Shown: piece after piece, positions 49,713 to 57,932 of the stretch | Layout of the letters: each line of letters opens with the position of its first letter | How positions within the stretch are numbered: position 1 is the stretch's first letter | Assembly: GCF_004361855.1 (NCBI RefSeq) | Contig: NZ_SNWQ01000009.1 | Span: 62,001 to 126,000 of the forward strand | Origin: Kribbella caucasensis | GTDB lineage: Bacteria > Actinomycetota > Actinomycetes > Propionibacteriales > Kribbellaceae | Direction: 5' to 3' | Length of the DNA stretch: 64,000 nucleotides | Notes under the pieces: model-generated | The model's input: the letters and a program-made list of their open reading frames with translations, nothing else | What the model was told of the DNA's origin: nothing | Database searches by the model: none | Translations under genes and position numbers: made by a program

Positions 49713-50752
49713 CTGTGGTCGTCACCGGCGCCACCGGACTCGTCGGGACGCAGGTGTGCAAGGTGCTGGTGGAGTCCGGTCGCTCGGTGGTTGCCGCGGT
49801 CCGCAACGAAGCGCAGTCACCCGCAGGTACCGAACCGCGCTTCGCCCGACTCGACGTACCGGGCAGTCTGGTCAAGGCGATGTCTGGTGGTACGTCGGTG
49901 ATCCACTGTGCCGCCGTGTATGCGTACGACGAGTCCCGGCAGGACGAGATCGAACAGGTGAACGTCGAGGGCACCCGGAACGTCGTACGGGCTGCTGCCG
50001 AAGCCGGAGTACCCCGGGTCGTCGTCACGTCGTCCTCGGTGACGGTGGGGTCCAGTGCTGGTCCGGTCGTGCGGGACGAGTCCGGTCGACTCGGTGACGA
50101 GCCCGTACCGGCGTACTTCGCCAGCAAGGTGCGGCAGGAGCGGGTCGCGTTCGAGACCGGCGCGGAGTACGGCGTCGAGGTGGTCGTCGCCTGCCCGACT
50201 GTGGTTCTCGGTGGGCCGTCCAGGCGGCTGGTGCCGAGCAACGCGATCCTGCTCCGCTACTTGCTCGACCCGACCCGGAGTACCTACCCGGGTGGCTGCA
50301 ACGTCGTCAGTGCCGGCGACGTCGCCCGGGGACACGTGCTGCTCGCGGACGTCGGCGTACCGGGGGAGCGGTACCTGCTCGGCGGAGAGAACCTGTCATG
50401 GCGCTTGCTGCACGCAACCGTCGCCGATCTGGCCGGGGTCCCCGGACCGTACGCCGAGGTCCCGTCGTCCGTGGCGGTCGCGGTCGCAGCCGCATCGGAG
50501 TTCGTCGCGTCGCGCCTCGGCAGTGAGCCACTAGCCACCCGGGACGAGGCGCTGACCATCGGCCGGTACTACTGGTACAGCCACGAAAAGGCAGCCGCGT
50601 TGGGGTACTCACCCGGCTCGGCCCGCCAGGCGGTCGCGGAAGCGCTGGCGTGGCTGCTGGCCAGCGACCACCTGCCGCGCTGGGTGCGCGAAGGACTGCA
50701 GCCGATGGCCGAGGTCAGGTCGGCCAGGCGACTGGTCCCGCGACCCCTCTAG
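49709..50752 (+). CDS. NAD-dependent epimerase/dehydratase (extended SDR)
   Basis: A 347-residue extended SDR. The NAD loop is VVTGATGLVGTQVCK at residues 2-16. The active-site triad region has TSSSVTVGSS, and the YxxxK is YFASKVRQE near residue 125. The C-terminal part (ENLSWRLLHATVADLAGVPG, YSHEKAAALGYSP) resembles 3-beta-hydroxysteroid or dihydroflavonol reductase-like members, which act on lipids and phenolics. It is translationally coupled to the upstream gene and overlaps the convergent phasin-like gene by 4 bp. Confidence 0.85.
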   Translation: MTVVVTGATGLVGTQVCKVLVESGRSVVAAVRNEAQSPAGTEPRFARLDVPGSLVKAMSGGTSVIHCAAVYAYDESRQDEIEQVNVEGTRNVVRAAAEAGVPRVVVTSSSVTVGSSAGPVVRDESGRLGDEPVPAYFASKVRQERVAFETGAEYGVEVVVACPTVVLGGPSRRLVPSNAILLRYLLDPTRSTYPGGCNVVSAGDVARGHVLLADVGVPGERYLLGGENLSWRLLHATVADLAGVPGPYAEVPSSVAVAVAAASEFVASRLGSEPLATRDEALTIGRYYWYSHEKAAALGYSPGSARQAVAEALAWLLASDHLPRWVREGLQPMAEVRSARRLVPRPL

Positions 50753-51132
50753 CTGGTTGCCTTGCGAGCCCGGCTCGGGGCAGCCTTCTTGGCTTCCTTG
50801 TCGGGTTCCTTGTGGCCGGCGGCCGTGGTCACCTCGTCCAGGACCGTCCGGGTCACCTGATCGCCGAGTTCGAGCACGCCGCTGCCGAAGGCGACGCTCA
50901 GCTCGGTGATCCGGCTGAAGTAGGTCTCGGCTTCGCGCTGCGCCGACTCGAGGAAGGTCCGTGCCGCCGCGACCTTGTCCGCGTCACCGGACAGCACGGC
51001 GCGCGCGGCGTCGAGGTACTCCTGGGTCAGCTTCAACTGCGTGTCGACGACCTTCTTGGTCAGGTCGGTGACGGCTTGCACCGACTCGCTGGCGAGCTTG
51101 CTCGCCGATGTCGTGTCGTTGGTTGCGTTCAT
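50749..51132 (-). CDS. Phasin-like helical protein
   Basis: A 127-residue helical protein. Residues about 10-95 form amphipathic helices like those of phasin-family proteins (LASESVQAVTDLTKKVVDTQ, YLDAARAVLSGDADKVAAARTFLESAQ); the tail is basic and Ala-rich (KEAKKAAPSRARKATS), as in phasins that tie granules to DNA. Phasins coat polyhydroxyalkanoate granules; no PHA synthase is in the window. ATG 51132 overlaps the propeller stop by ATGA, so it is made together with the propeller protein. Confidence 0.65.
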   Translation of the reverse strand: MNATNDTTSASKLASESVQAVTDLTKKVVDTQLKLTQEYLDAARAVLSGDADKVAAARTFLESAQREAETYFSRITELSVAFGSGVLELGDQVTRTVLDEVTTAAGHKEPDKEAKKAAPSRARKATS

Positions 51133-52391
51133 CGGTGGATCGCCTCTTCGGTGGTGGGATTGGTGTGCTGTCCGGCCGGGCTGACCAGCCAGGAGTGGTG
51201 GAACCCCAGCCGCGGGTCCGACCACGACGACAGCCGTGGGTCGAACTCCTGGAGCTCGGGCATCGGCACCCGCAGCCGCAGCTCGAGCGAGGGGTAGTCG
51301 TAGATGGTGATGTGGTTCTGGCCGCGGTTCGCCGTGAACAGCAGGCTGTGGTCCGCGGACAACTGGCAGGCGTAGATCCCGTCGATCAAGGCGCCGCGGC
51401 TGACCTGCAGGGCGGCGGTGTGCAGATCGGCGTTGGTGAAGACGGATCCGCGCGCGAGACTGTCGATCACGGTCTGGGCGGCCTGGCGGGAGTTGGTGGA
51501 CAACGAGAACGGGCCCGGGTTCTCGTCGATCAGCCGGTGGGTCGCCATGGTGTCCAGGTCGATCAGGACGACGGTCTGGCTGCCGCCGGTGCAGAAGATC
51601 AGCTCGGTCCCGGATACGCAGACGTCGGAGTTGATGTGGGCCGGCACTTCGCGACCGGCCGACCAGTGCCGCAGTACCTGACCTGTTTCCGCGTCGATCT
51701 CGTACGCATACTCGCGCGAGTACGCCATCCCCCACTCCTGCCAGTCATGGCCGTCGCCGGGCCGCACCCGGAACGAGATCGCGTAGAAGACGTCCAGATC
51801 CGGGTGACACGCGAGATGCCAGCAGGTGGTCGGCAGCCGGACCCGCCGGGCTGACCCGGTGACGGTGTCGAAGATCCCCACTTCCTTCGCTTCGCCGTAC
51901 TCCGGATGGTCCATGCCGCCGTAGACGATGTACCGGCCGGACGCCGTCCGCTTCATCGCGTGCGGGACCTTGAGCCCATGTGGGGCGATCCGCTCCGCCT
52001 TGCCGAGGCGGTTGACGTCGAACTTCCAGAAGTGTTCGCCGATCGAGGTGATGAACTCGGCCTGGTCCAGCCAGATCAGGTGCGTGCTCGACTGGATCGT
52101 GGTGTCGGGTATCTCGAACCGCAGCGTCGACACCCGGTTCGCCTCCTCGGCGGTGGCGGCGTCGTAGAACAGCAGGTGCTGCCCCATGTTGCCGAGGAAC
52201 CCGATCCGCCCGCCGGGATCGACACTCGGCGCATGTCCGCCGGCGATCCCGTCGTAGTACGTGACCTTGTACGCGTGATCCCCGCTCGCCGCGTCGTACA
52301 GGAAAACGCAGACCCCGGCCCGGCCGTCCAGCCCGTTCAACCCCGACCCGTCCAGGGCGACATGAAACGCATACCCGTACTTCCGCAGCAT
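51129..52391 (-). CDS. Histidine-rich beta-propeller protein
   Basis: A 420-residue protein of repeated four-strand blades (VCVFLYDAASGDHAYKVTYY, EYAYEIDAETGQVLRHWSAG, TVVLIDLDTMATHRLI, ITIYDYPSLELRLRVPM). It has no signal peptide. Histidines recur at likely blade starts: His53 (GGHAPSVD), His104 (STHLIW), His144 (VPHAMK), His192/196 (WHLACHPD), His252 (PAHINSD) and His398/399 (FHHSW). This recalls metal-centred propellers such as carotenoid cleavage oxygenases or selenium-binding protein, but I cannot assign it. It is coupled to the phasin-like gene. ATG 52391 is the chosen start. Confidence 0.65.
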   Translation of the reverse strand: MLRKYGYAFHVALDGSGLNGLDGRAGVCVFLYDAASGDHAYKVTYYDGIAGGHAPSVDPGGRIGFLGNMGQHLLFYDAATAEEANRVSTLRFEIPDTTIQSSTHLIWLDQAEFITSIGEHFWKFDVNRLGKAERIAPHGLKVPHAMKRTASGRYIVYGGMDHPEYGEAKEVGIFDTVTGSARRVRLPTTCWHLACHPDLDVFYAISFRVRPGDGHDWQEWGMAYSREYAYEIDAETGQVLRHWSAGREVPAHINSDVCVSGTELIFCTGGSQTVVLIDLDTMATHRLIDENPGPFSLSTNSRQAAQTVIDSLARGSVFTNADLHTAALQVSRGALIDGIYACQLSADHSLLFTANRGQNHITIYDYPSLELRLRVPMPELQEFDPRLSSWSDPRLGFHHSWLVSPAGQHTNPTTEEAIHR

Positions 52392-52505
52392 CGAGCAACC
52401 TCGCCGGCATGGTTTCGACGGATAAGCCCACCCTCCGCCCAACATAGCCGCTCGCCCCCCACCCCCGCCACGACCGCGACACCCTCTGCACGAACGGGCA
52501 GATCG

Positions 52506-53420
52506 TCAGGTTTGGTCGCGAGTGGGGTGGCCGAGGTGGGTGATGAAGCGTTTGAGGGCGTCTTCGGCGGTGGGTACGGGCCCGAAGACTTCGCGTTGGC
52601 GGGTGGTGTCGGCGACGTACTTGCCGGTGCCCAACCAGGCGAGCATGGCGCTCATGTCCTTGAAGAGTGGCAGGAACGGTCCGGCGACGGCGCCGATGGC
52701 TCGAATGGGGCCTGTGGGGACGGCGCGGACCTTGACCTTCGCGCCGAGCAGGCGGGTGGCGATGTCGGCGATGTTCTGCATGCTGACCGGGCGGTCCCAG
52801 CCGATGTCGATGCGTTGGCCGTCGACGCCGGGTGCGTCGACCGCGGCAGCGAGATAGCCGGCCAGGTCGGCGGTGAGTACGAAGGTCAGTGGGACGGTCT
52901 TGGTGCCGAACCACATCAGGCGCTTCTTCTCGAACGGGTCGCCGCCCAGTTGGGTGATCTGGTCGAGGAACGCGCCAGGACGCAACGCGACGAAGGGGAC
53001 GCCGAGTTGTTCGAGCTTGTCCTCGGCGAGCTTCTTGTGCCAGAAGTGCGAGACGTCCGGAGTCTGGTCGCTGGTGAGGATGCTGGTCAGCACGAAGCGA
53101 CGTACGCCGGCCTGGTGGGCGGCCTCAGCGAGGTTGGAGTTGCCGATCGTGTCGATCTCGGTGGCGTTCTTGTTCCGCCCGGTGTAGCCGGCGGCTGTGG
53201 TGATGACGGCGTCGGCGCCGGTCATCGCGGCCACCAGGGAGTCCAGGTCGAGCATGTCGCCGCGGGCGATCTCGACGCCCTTGGATTCGAGCTTGGACGC
53301 GTTTGAGCCGGGTCGGACGAGCGCCCGCACCTTCTTGCCGCGAGCAAGCAACTCGTCGACCACAAGGCTACCGAGATGCCCGGTGCCGCCGACCACCAGG
53401 ACAGGTGCAGTTTCGTTCAT
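52506..53420 (-). CDS. NmrA/atypical SDR NAD(P)-binding protein
   Basis: A 304-residue atypical SDR. The dinucleotide loop is LVVGGTGHLGSLVVDELLARG; the second strand VRALVRPGS ends with Arg, which favours NADP. No YxxxK catalytic pair is visible, as in NmrA-type sensors and some quinone reductases. ATG 53420 has AGGAGA upstream; ATG 53450, with an equally good AGGAG, would add ten residues. It follows a fragment of an old-yellow-enzyme gene and may once have been in an operon with it. Confidence 0.82.
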   Translation of the reverse strand: MNETAPVLVVGGTGHLGSLVVDELLARGKKVRALVRPGSNASKLESKGVEIARGDMLDLDSLVAAMTGADAVITTAAGYTGRNKNATEIDTIGNSNLAEAAHQAGVRRFVLTSILTSDQTPDVSHFWHKKLAEDKLEQLGVPFVALRPGAFLDQITQLGGDPFEKKRLMWFGTKTVPLTFVLTADLAGYLAAAVDAPGVDGQRIDIGWDRPVSMQNIADIATRLLGAKVKVRAVPTGPIRAIGAVAGPFLPLFKDMSAMLAWLGTGKYVADTTRQREVFGPVPTAEDALKRFITHLGHPTRDQT

Positions 53421-53454
53421 GGGACCGGTCTCCTGCTGCGTGAAATCCATGGTG

Positions 53455-53499
53455 TCACTCCTGCCCGAGGTGTGGGTAGTCGGTGTAGCCGCGGTCGCC
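53455..53499 (-). pseudogene. Remnant of an alkene reductase (old yellow enzyme) C-terminus
   Basis: Just before the NmrA-type gene the minus strand encodes GDRGYTDYPHLGQE followed by a stop. GYTDYP near the C-terminus is a hallmark of NemA/OYE-type alkene reductases. Upstream of these 14 codons the match disappears and the sigma-factor stop follows 35 bp away, so the rest of the gene appears to be deleted. Confidence 0.45.
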
Positions 53500-53534
53500 T
53501 GACACGCCCGACCTGGCCCACGGGTGGACCAGGA

Positions 53535-54767
53535 CTACCCCAGCTGGTCGCGGCGGCGGGTCAGGTAGGCGGTCTCGGCGGTGTTGCCCGTCAGCTCGAT
53601 GGCTTTGTCGTACGCCGCGCGCGACTGCTGACTGCGGCCCAGCCGGCGCAGCAGGTCGGCGCGGGTCGCGTGGTAGGCGTGATAGCCGGCCAACTTGTCC
53701 TCGAGACGGTCGACGGCCGCCAGTGCTACCTCCGGGCCGTCGAGCTCGGCGACCGCGATGGCCCGGTTCATGGCGACGATCGGCGAGGGGTCGAGGCGGA
53801 CGAGCTGGTCGTAGAGGGCGACGACCTGCGACCAGTCCGTGTCGCGCATGTCGCGGGCGGAGGTGTGCACTGCGTTGATCGCTGCGAGGATCTGGTAGCG
53901 CCCCGGAGCCAGGCCGGTGGCCAGGCGCTCGCGCACCAGCCGATGACCTTCGGCGATCAGCGCCGCGTCCCAGGCCCCACGGTCCTGCTCGTCGAGGGGG
54001 ACCAGTTCGCCGCTCACCGAAACCCGGGCGGTGCGGCGGGCCTCGGTGAGGAGCATCAGCGCCAGCAGCCCGGCCACCTCGCCGTCGTCCGGCAGGAGCG
54101 CACGGATGAGGCGAGTGAGCCGGATCGCCTCGGCGGTCAGGTCATGACGTACAGGATCGGTGTCGGGGCCGGTCGCCAGGTAGCCCTCGTTGAAGACGAG
54201 GAAGAGGACGGCCAGTACGCCGGAGACGCGCGCCGGGAGATCCTCCGCGGACGGCACCCGATAAGGGATGCGAGCAGCCTTGATCTTGGCCTTAGCGCGG
54301 GTGATCCGCTGCCCCGTGGTGGCCTCCTGCACCAGGAAGGCACGGGCGATCTCGGGCACGGTCAGGCCGCCGACCATGCGCAGCGTCAGCGCCACGCGGG
54401 TCTCCATCGCGAGCGCCGGGTGACAGCAGGTGAAGATCAGCCGGAGCCGCTCGTCGTCGACGGCGCCGAGAGGCTCGGGCGGGTCGTCGTCGTACAACAT
54501 CTGAGCCTCCCTTTGCTTGTCGTCACGCTTGTTCTCGCGCCGGATCCGGTCGATGGCCTTGTGGTTGGCGGTGGTGGTCAGCCAGGCACCTGGGTTGGGC
54601 GGTACGCCGTCGGCCGGCCACCGCGCGACGGCGGTCGCGAACGCCTCGGCCGCCGCCTCCTCGGCGATGTCGAGGTCACCGAAACGCCTGGTCAGGGCCG
54701 CGACCACCCGCGCCCATTCCTTGTGGTGGACCTGGGTGATCGCCTCCCGGACGTCGGCCACGCTCAC
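53535..54767 (-). CDS. ECF42-type sigma factor with C-terminal extension
   Basis: A 410-residue sigma factor. Region 2 is at about residues 10-75 (FGDLDIAEEAAAEAFATAVA, PGAWLTTTANHKAIDRIRRE); region 4 is at about 115-165 (VALTLRMVGGLTVPEIARAF, QRITRAKAKIKAARIPY). A long helical extension with TPR-like repeats (HAYHATRADLLRRLGRSQQS) makes up the rest, the hallmark of ECF42, which has no classical anti-sigma. The GTG start at 54767 overlaps the DGPF gene's TGA (GTGA). An ECF-type promoter precedes the pair, so autoregulation is likely. Confidence 0.9.
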   Translation of the reverse strand: MSVADVREAITQVHHKEWARVVAALTRRFGDLDIAEEAAAEAFATAVARWPADGVPPNPGAWLTTTANHKAIDRIRRENKRDDKQREAQMLYDDDPPEPLGAVDDERLRLIFTCCHPALAMETRVALTLRMVGGLTVPEIARAFLVQEATTGQRITRAKAKIKAARIPYRVPSAEDLPARVSGVLAVLFLVFNEGYLATGPDTDPVRHDLTAEAIRLTRLIRALLPDDGEVAGLLALMLLTEARRTARVSVSGELVPLDEQDRGAWDAALIAEGHRLVRERLATGLAPGRYQILAAINAVHTSARDMRDTDWSQVVALYDQLVRLDPSPIVAMNRAIAVAELDGPEVALAAVDRLEDKLAGYHAYHATRADLLRRLGRSQQSRAAYDKAIELTGNTAETAYLTRRRDQLG

Positions 54768-55087
54768 AGGAACGGCCGCACCTCGACCTTCCGATTGCAG
54801 GCCTTCGACCCCTCGGCGGCGAGCTTGAGCGCCACGTCGAGGTCCGGGGCCTCCATCACCCAGAAGCCGGCCATATACTCCTTCGACTCCAGGAACGGCC
54901 CGTCGGTGAACATCGCGTCCCCACCCCGGTTGTCGATGACGGTGGCCGCGCTGGGCGAGCTGAGGCCGCCGGCGAAGACCCAATTGCCCTCGGCCACGAG
55001 CCGGTCGTTGAACGCGTTGATGGCAACCATCTCGTCCGGGGTGCCGGAGTTGGTCTTGTCGTCGATCACGGAAACCAGGTACTGCAT
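54764..55087 (-). CDS. DGPF/YCII-domain protein, partner of the ECF42 sigma factor
   Basis: A 107-residue YCII-related protein. It opens MQYLVSVIDDKTNSGTPDEM and carries the namesake motif as TDGPFLESKEYMAGFWVMEAP, ending CNRKVEVRPFL. DGPF proteins are the conserved genomic partners of ECF42 sigma factors; their job is unknown, perhaps sensing. Here it is the first gene of the operon, 52 bp downstream of a predicted ECF promoter, and is translationally coupled to the sigma gene. Confidence 0.9.
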   Translation of the reverse strand: MQYLVSVIDDKTNSGTPDEMVAINAFNDRLVAEGNWVFAGGLSSPSAATVIDNRGGDAMFTDGPFLESKEYMAGFWVMEAPDLDVALKLAAEGSKACNRKVEVRPFL

Positions 55088-55138
55088 CTCATCTCCTGTG
55101 GTTTGGGGGTGCCCCTCGTGGACGCCCGCTCACCCCTG

Positions 55139-55167
55139 CAACGAACACCTCTGCCCCGATCCGACAC
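55139..55167 (-). promoter_or_regulatory. ECF-type promoter of the DGPF-sigma operon
   Basis: On the minus strand TGTCGG (55162-55167), a 17-bp spacer and CGTTGC (55139-55144). It is within a 73-bp block nearly identical to that before the DHFR-like gene. The TGTCG-type -35 agrees with what I recall for ECF42 promoters. Confidence 0.65.
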
Positions 55168-55218
55168 CGCCTGCCGGACTTCTTTCAAGAACATTCTGGC
55201 GCACCAATGTCACGTGCT

Positions 55219-55827
55219 TCAGGTCGTTGCGTACTGCGGGCGCCCGGTTGGCCGGTAGACCTGGATCGTGATCCCCTCAGGGGTGGCTCGCGAGTCGACC
55301 AGGTCGAGCGCTCTGTCCGGGCCGGCATCGGGGAACAGCCGAACGCCCTGGCCGACGACCACGGGATAGGTGAGCAGGATGATCTCGTCGACAAGCTGGT
55401 TGTCGAACAGCCAGCGGACCAGGCTGCCGCTGCCGTGTACCTGCAGCTCACCCCCTGGCTTGGCTTTCAGCTCGCGGACGGCCGCCGCGACGTCACCGGA
55501 GAGGACGGTCGTGTCCACCCATTGCGGGTCGGTGAGAGTGCTCGATGCGACGTACTTGGGCCGCGTGTTCAACGCCGCTGCGATGGGGCTGCTGCCCGGA
55601 TCTTCCATTACTCCCCAGGAGCCGGCGAAGATCTCGTAGGTCCGCCGGCCGAACAGGAACGCGTCGGCGCGCTGGTAGACCTGGCCGAGGAACGTCTCGG
55701 CCTCGCCGCTGAACAGCGGCAGGGCCCATCCACCGCGCTCGAATCCGCCCCTGCGGTCCTCGTCCGACCCGCCGAGCCCCTGCATCACTCCATCGACAGA
55801 GACGTTCGTGACAGTCGTCAGTTTCAT
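55219..55827 (-). CDS. DHFR-like (RibD C-terminal domain) protein, in the ECF42 regulon
   Basis: A 202-residue dihydrofolate-reductase-fold protein of the YyaP/RibD-C type. The start MKLTTVTNVSVDGVMQGLGG, the cofactor region FGRRTYEIFAGSW and the late GSGSLVRWLFDNQLVDEIIL are typical. These NADPH-dependent reductases have no settled substrate. Its promoter copies that of the sigma operon, so it is a likely direct target of the sigma factor. GGGAACC precedes ATG 55827. Confidence 0.88.
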   Translation of the reverse strand: MKLTTVTNVSVDGVMQGLGGSDEDRRGGFERGGWALPLFSGEAETFLGQVYQRADAFLFGRRTYEIFAGSWGVMEDPGSSPIAAALNTRPKYVASSTLTDPQWVDTTVLSGDVAAAVRELKAKPGGELQVHGSGSLVRWLFDNQLVDEIILLTYPVVVGQGVRLFPDAGPDRALDLVDSRATPEGITIQVYRPTGRPQYATT

Positions 55828-55881
55828 GATCGTGGTTCCCTTCTTGTTGAGGGCGTCCCTCGTGGGCGTCCTCCCACCCCT

Positions 55882-55910
55882 GCTACGAACACCTCAGCCC
55901 CGATCCGACA
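55882..55910 (-). promoter_or_regulatory. ECF-type promoter of the DHFR-like gene
   Basis: On the minus strand TGTCGG (55905-55910), a 17-bp spacer and CGTAGC (55882-55887). Spacer and flanks match the site at 55139-55167 almost base for base. Confidence 0.65.
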
Positions 55911-56006
55911 CCGCCTCCCGGACAGTCATGTCAAGTCGGGTCAGTCGGCTCCGACCTTCCCACGACAGGGCCGGACGGCGGCCCGGCGAAGCGAAAGGAA
56001 CCCGCG

Positions 56007-56579
56007 ATGAGCAAGATAGTGCTGGATGTATCAGTGTCCCTGGATGGATTCTCGGCCGGACCGAACGTCCGGCAGGACGAGCCGATGGGGGACGGCGGCG
56101 AACGGCTGCACGACTGGGTTGCCGGGAAGGGGCCGGACGGAGAGGTCGACATCGGCGTCCGCCAGGAGTTGGACGCGATGGTGGGAGCCACCATCATCGG
56201 ACGGCACACCTTCGAGCTCGGTCTGAGCCCGTGGGGCGGTACGCCGTGGCCCGGCGTCCCGAGCTTCGTGGTCACCCACCGGACCAGGGAAGACCTTCTC
56301 GGTGACAACGGCGGGACGTTCGCCTTCGATGAGCTGGAGTCCGCGGCCCGGCGTGCCAAAGAGGCCGCGGGGGACAAGGACGTTGTAGTGCTGGGTGCGG
56401 ACGTCGCCCGGAACCTGCTCAGGGCGGGCCTGCTCGACGAGGTGTGGATCCATCTCGTGCCCCTGCTGCTGGGGTCGGGGACGCGGCTGTTCGATGGGGT
56501 GCCGGCCGAGCTGATCCCGGCGGGAAAGCCCGTCGCGGGGGCCGCTACCCACCTGCGTTATCGCGTCTCCAAGCACTGA
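56007..56579 (+). CDS. Second DHFR-like (RibD C-terminal domain) protein
   Basis: A 190-residue protein of the same fold as the gene at 55219 but from a different branch. It starts SKIVLDVSVSLDGFSAGPNV, with IIGRHTFELGLSPWGG in the cofactor site and VVLGADVARNLLRAGLLDEV late. GAAAGGAA precedes the ATG. It is divergent from the other DHFR-like gene, but I see no TGTCGG/CGT(A/T)GC promoter pointing this way. Confidence 0.88.
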   Translation: MSKIVLDVSVSLDGFSAGPNVRQDEPMGDGGERLHDWVAGKGPDGEVDIGVRQELDAMVGATIIGRHTFELGLSPWGGTPWPGVPSFVVTHRTREDLLGDNGGTFAFDELESAARRAKEAAGDKDVVVLGADVARNLLRAGLLDEVWIHLVPLLLGSGTRLFDGVPAELIPAGKPVAGAATHLRYRVSKH

Positions 56580-56621
56580 CGCCCTCAACACCCGCCAGCC
56601 GGCTGGAACCCGCCGCCCTCT

Positions 56622-57905
56622 TCATAACTCACCCAGGGCTCGGCCCAGGTTGCCTTGGGCGGTGATGAGGACTTGGTCGAGTTCCAGCCAGCGGGCCATC
56701 AGGTTGAGCTCGGCGGCAAGCGGTTCGGCGATCTCGGTGTCGGGTATGCCGGGTTCGGCGGTGACGGTGGGGACGAGCAGGGCGGAGTTCTGGCGATCGG
56801 CCTTTAGGTCGACTCGGGCGACCAGGCGGTCACCGAGTAGGAACGGCAGCACGTAGTAGCCGTGTACCCGTTGTGCGGCTGGTGTGTAGATGCTGATTCG
56901 GTAGAAGAAGTCGAACAGCCGGTGGGTACGGTCGCGGTTCCAGATCAGCGAGTCGAACGGTGAGAGTAGGGCACGCGCCCGGATCGGCCGGTCCTCGGCA
57001 TCCGACGACAGGTAGCTCTGCTGGGGCACTCCTTCGACGCGTATCGGGATCAGGTCGCCGGCGTCGAGCAGTTCGCCGATCACCTGCTTTGCGGTTGCCG
57101 TGGGCAACGGGAAGTAGCCGGTGCCACCACTGACGCCGCACAGTTCGCGCGCCGTGGCGACACCGAGTGCGCGGGCCGAGATCCGGACCAGCTCCCGTCG
57201 GGCCTCGTCGGCGCCAAGCTCGGACAGTACGCCGGCCGGCAGCACCCGTTCGGTCAGGTCGTACAGGCGCTCGAAATTACGCCGGCCCGCGATCGTGACC
57301 TGGCCCGTGCAGAGCAGGTACTCGATCGCGATCTTGGCGTCCTGCCAGTTCCACATCCGGCCGGTGCTCGGATCCGGGTCCGGGTCGGTCGTTCTGCGGC
57401 GCTGGCCGTCGGGGTTCGCCTCGCCGGCCGTGATCGGCCCGCGTTCGGTGACCGTGGCCAGTACGTCGTCGACGAGGCCGGGCCGTTCTTCGCTCAGCCG
57501 GCGCATACCTTCGACGACCGAACATGGCACCGCCAACTCCGGATCCAGCGAAGCGTTCCAGATCTGCCGTTCGGCCGCCCGCATCCGCCAGCGCAGCAAC
57601 GGGTAGCTGCTCAGAGGAATCAGGCTCGCCTTGTGACCCCAGAAGAACTCGAACAGCTCCCGGTCGTCACCCCAGCACATCCTGTCCAGCGCCGTACGAG
57701 AGTAAGGACCCAACCGGGCGAACAGCGGCAGGTAGTGCGAACGGCACAACACGTTCACCGAGTCGACCTGCAGTACGCCGATGCGGTCGATCACCCGCCG
57801 GAGGTGCCGTACGTCGACTCGCCCAGCCGGCCGTGGATCGGCGAATCCCTGCGCAGTAAGCGCAATCCGCCGCGCGGTGGAGATCGAGATCGTCTCTTCG
57901 GCCAC
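56622..57905 (-). CDS. YcaQ/AlkX-family winged-helix DNA glycosylase-like protein
   Basis: A 427-residue HTH_42 protein, the family of E. coli YcaQ (AlkX) and Streptomyces AlkZ, which unhook interstrand DNA crosslinks. The catalytic region is GVLQVDSVNVLCRSHYLPLF near residue 45; its Gln-Val-Asp matches the QxD form of the YcaQ branch, unlike QxQ in the self-resistance enzyme AZL/AlkZ. SLIPLSSYPLLRWRM and FDSLIWNRDRTHRLFDFFYR are other family marks. So it is probably a general repair enzyme and not an antibiotic self-resistance gene. Confidence 0.85.
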   Translation of the reverse strand: MAEETISISTARRIALTAQGFADPRPAGRVDVRHLRRVIDRIGVLQVDSVNVLCRSHYLPLFARLGPYSRTALDRMCWGDDRELFEFFWGHKASLIPLSSYPLLRWRMRAAERQIWNASLDPELAVPCSVVEGMRRLSEERPGLVDDVLATVTERGPITAGEANPDGQRRRTTDPDPDPSTGRMWNWQDAKIAIEYLLCTGQVTIAGRRNFERLYDLTERVLPAGVLSELGADEARRELVRISARALGVATARELCGVSGGTGYFPLPTATAKQVIGELLDAGDLIPIRVEGVPQQSYLSSDAEDRPIRARALLSPFDSLIWNRDRTHRLFDFFYRISIYTPAAQRVHGYYVLPFLLGDRLVARVDLKADRQNSALLVPTVTAEPGIPDTEIAEPLAAELNLMARWLELDQVLITAQGNLGRALGEL

Positions 57906-57932
57906 CCGCCGAACCTATCGCTCCAAAGACAT

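Noticed and set aside
50749..51132. Evidence for polyhydroxyalkanoate storage from the phasin-like gene
   Set aside because: There is no PHA synthase, depolymerase, PhaA or PhaB in the window; amphipathic helical proteins of this size have other roles.
53420..53510. TGTCAG with a possible ECF -10 before the NmrA-type gene, as a third ECF42 promoter
   Set aside because: The -35 differs from TGTCGG, the -10 (GACTAC or CGACTA) does not fit at the same spacing, and the bases are explained as the codons of the alkene-reductase remnant.
56622..57905. AlkZ/AZL-type self-resistance glycosylase marking a hidden natural-product cluster
   Set aside because: The motif is Gln-Val-Asp, the YcaQ/AlkX type, and not the Gln-x-Gln of AZL. 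No biosynthetic genes surround it.
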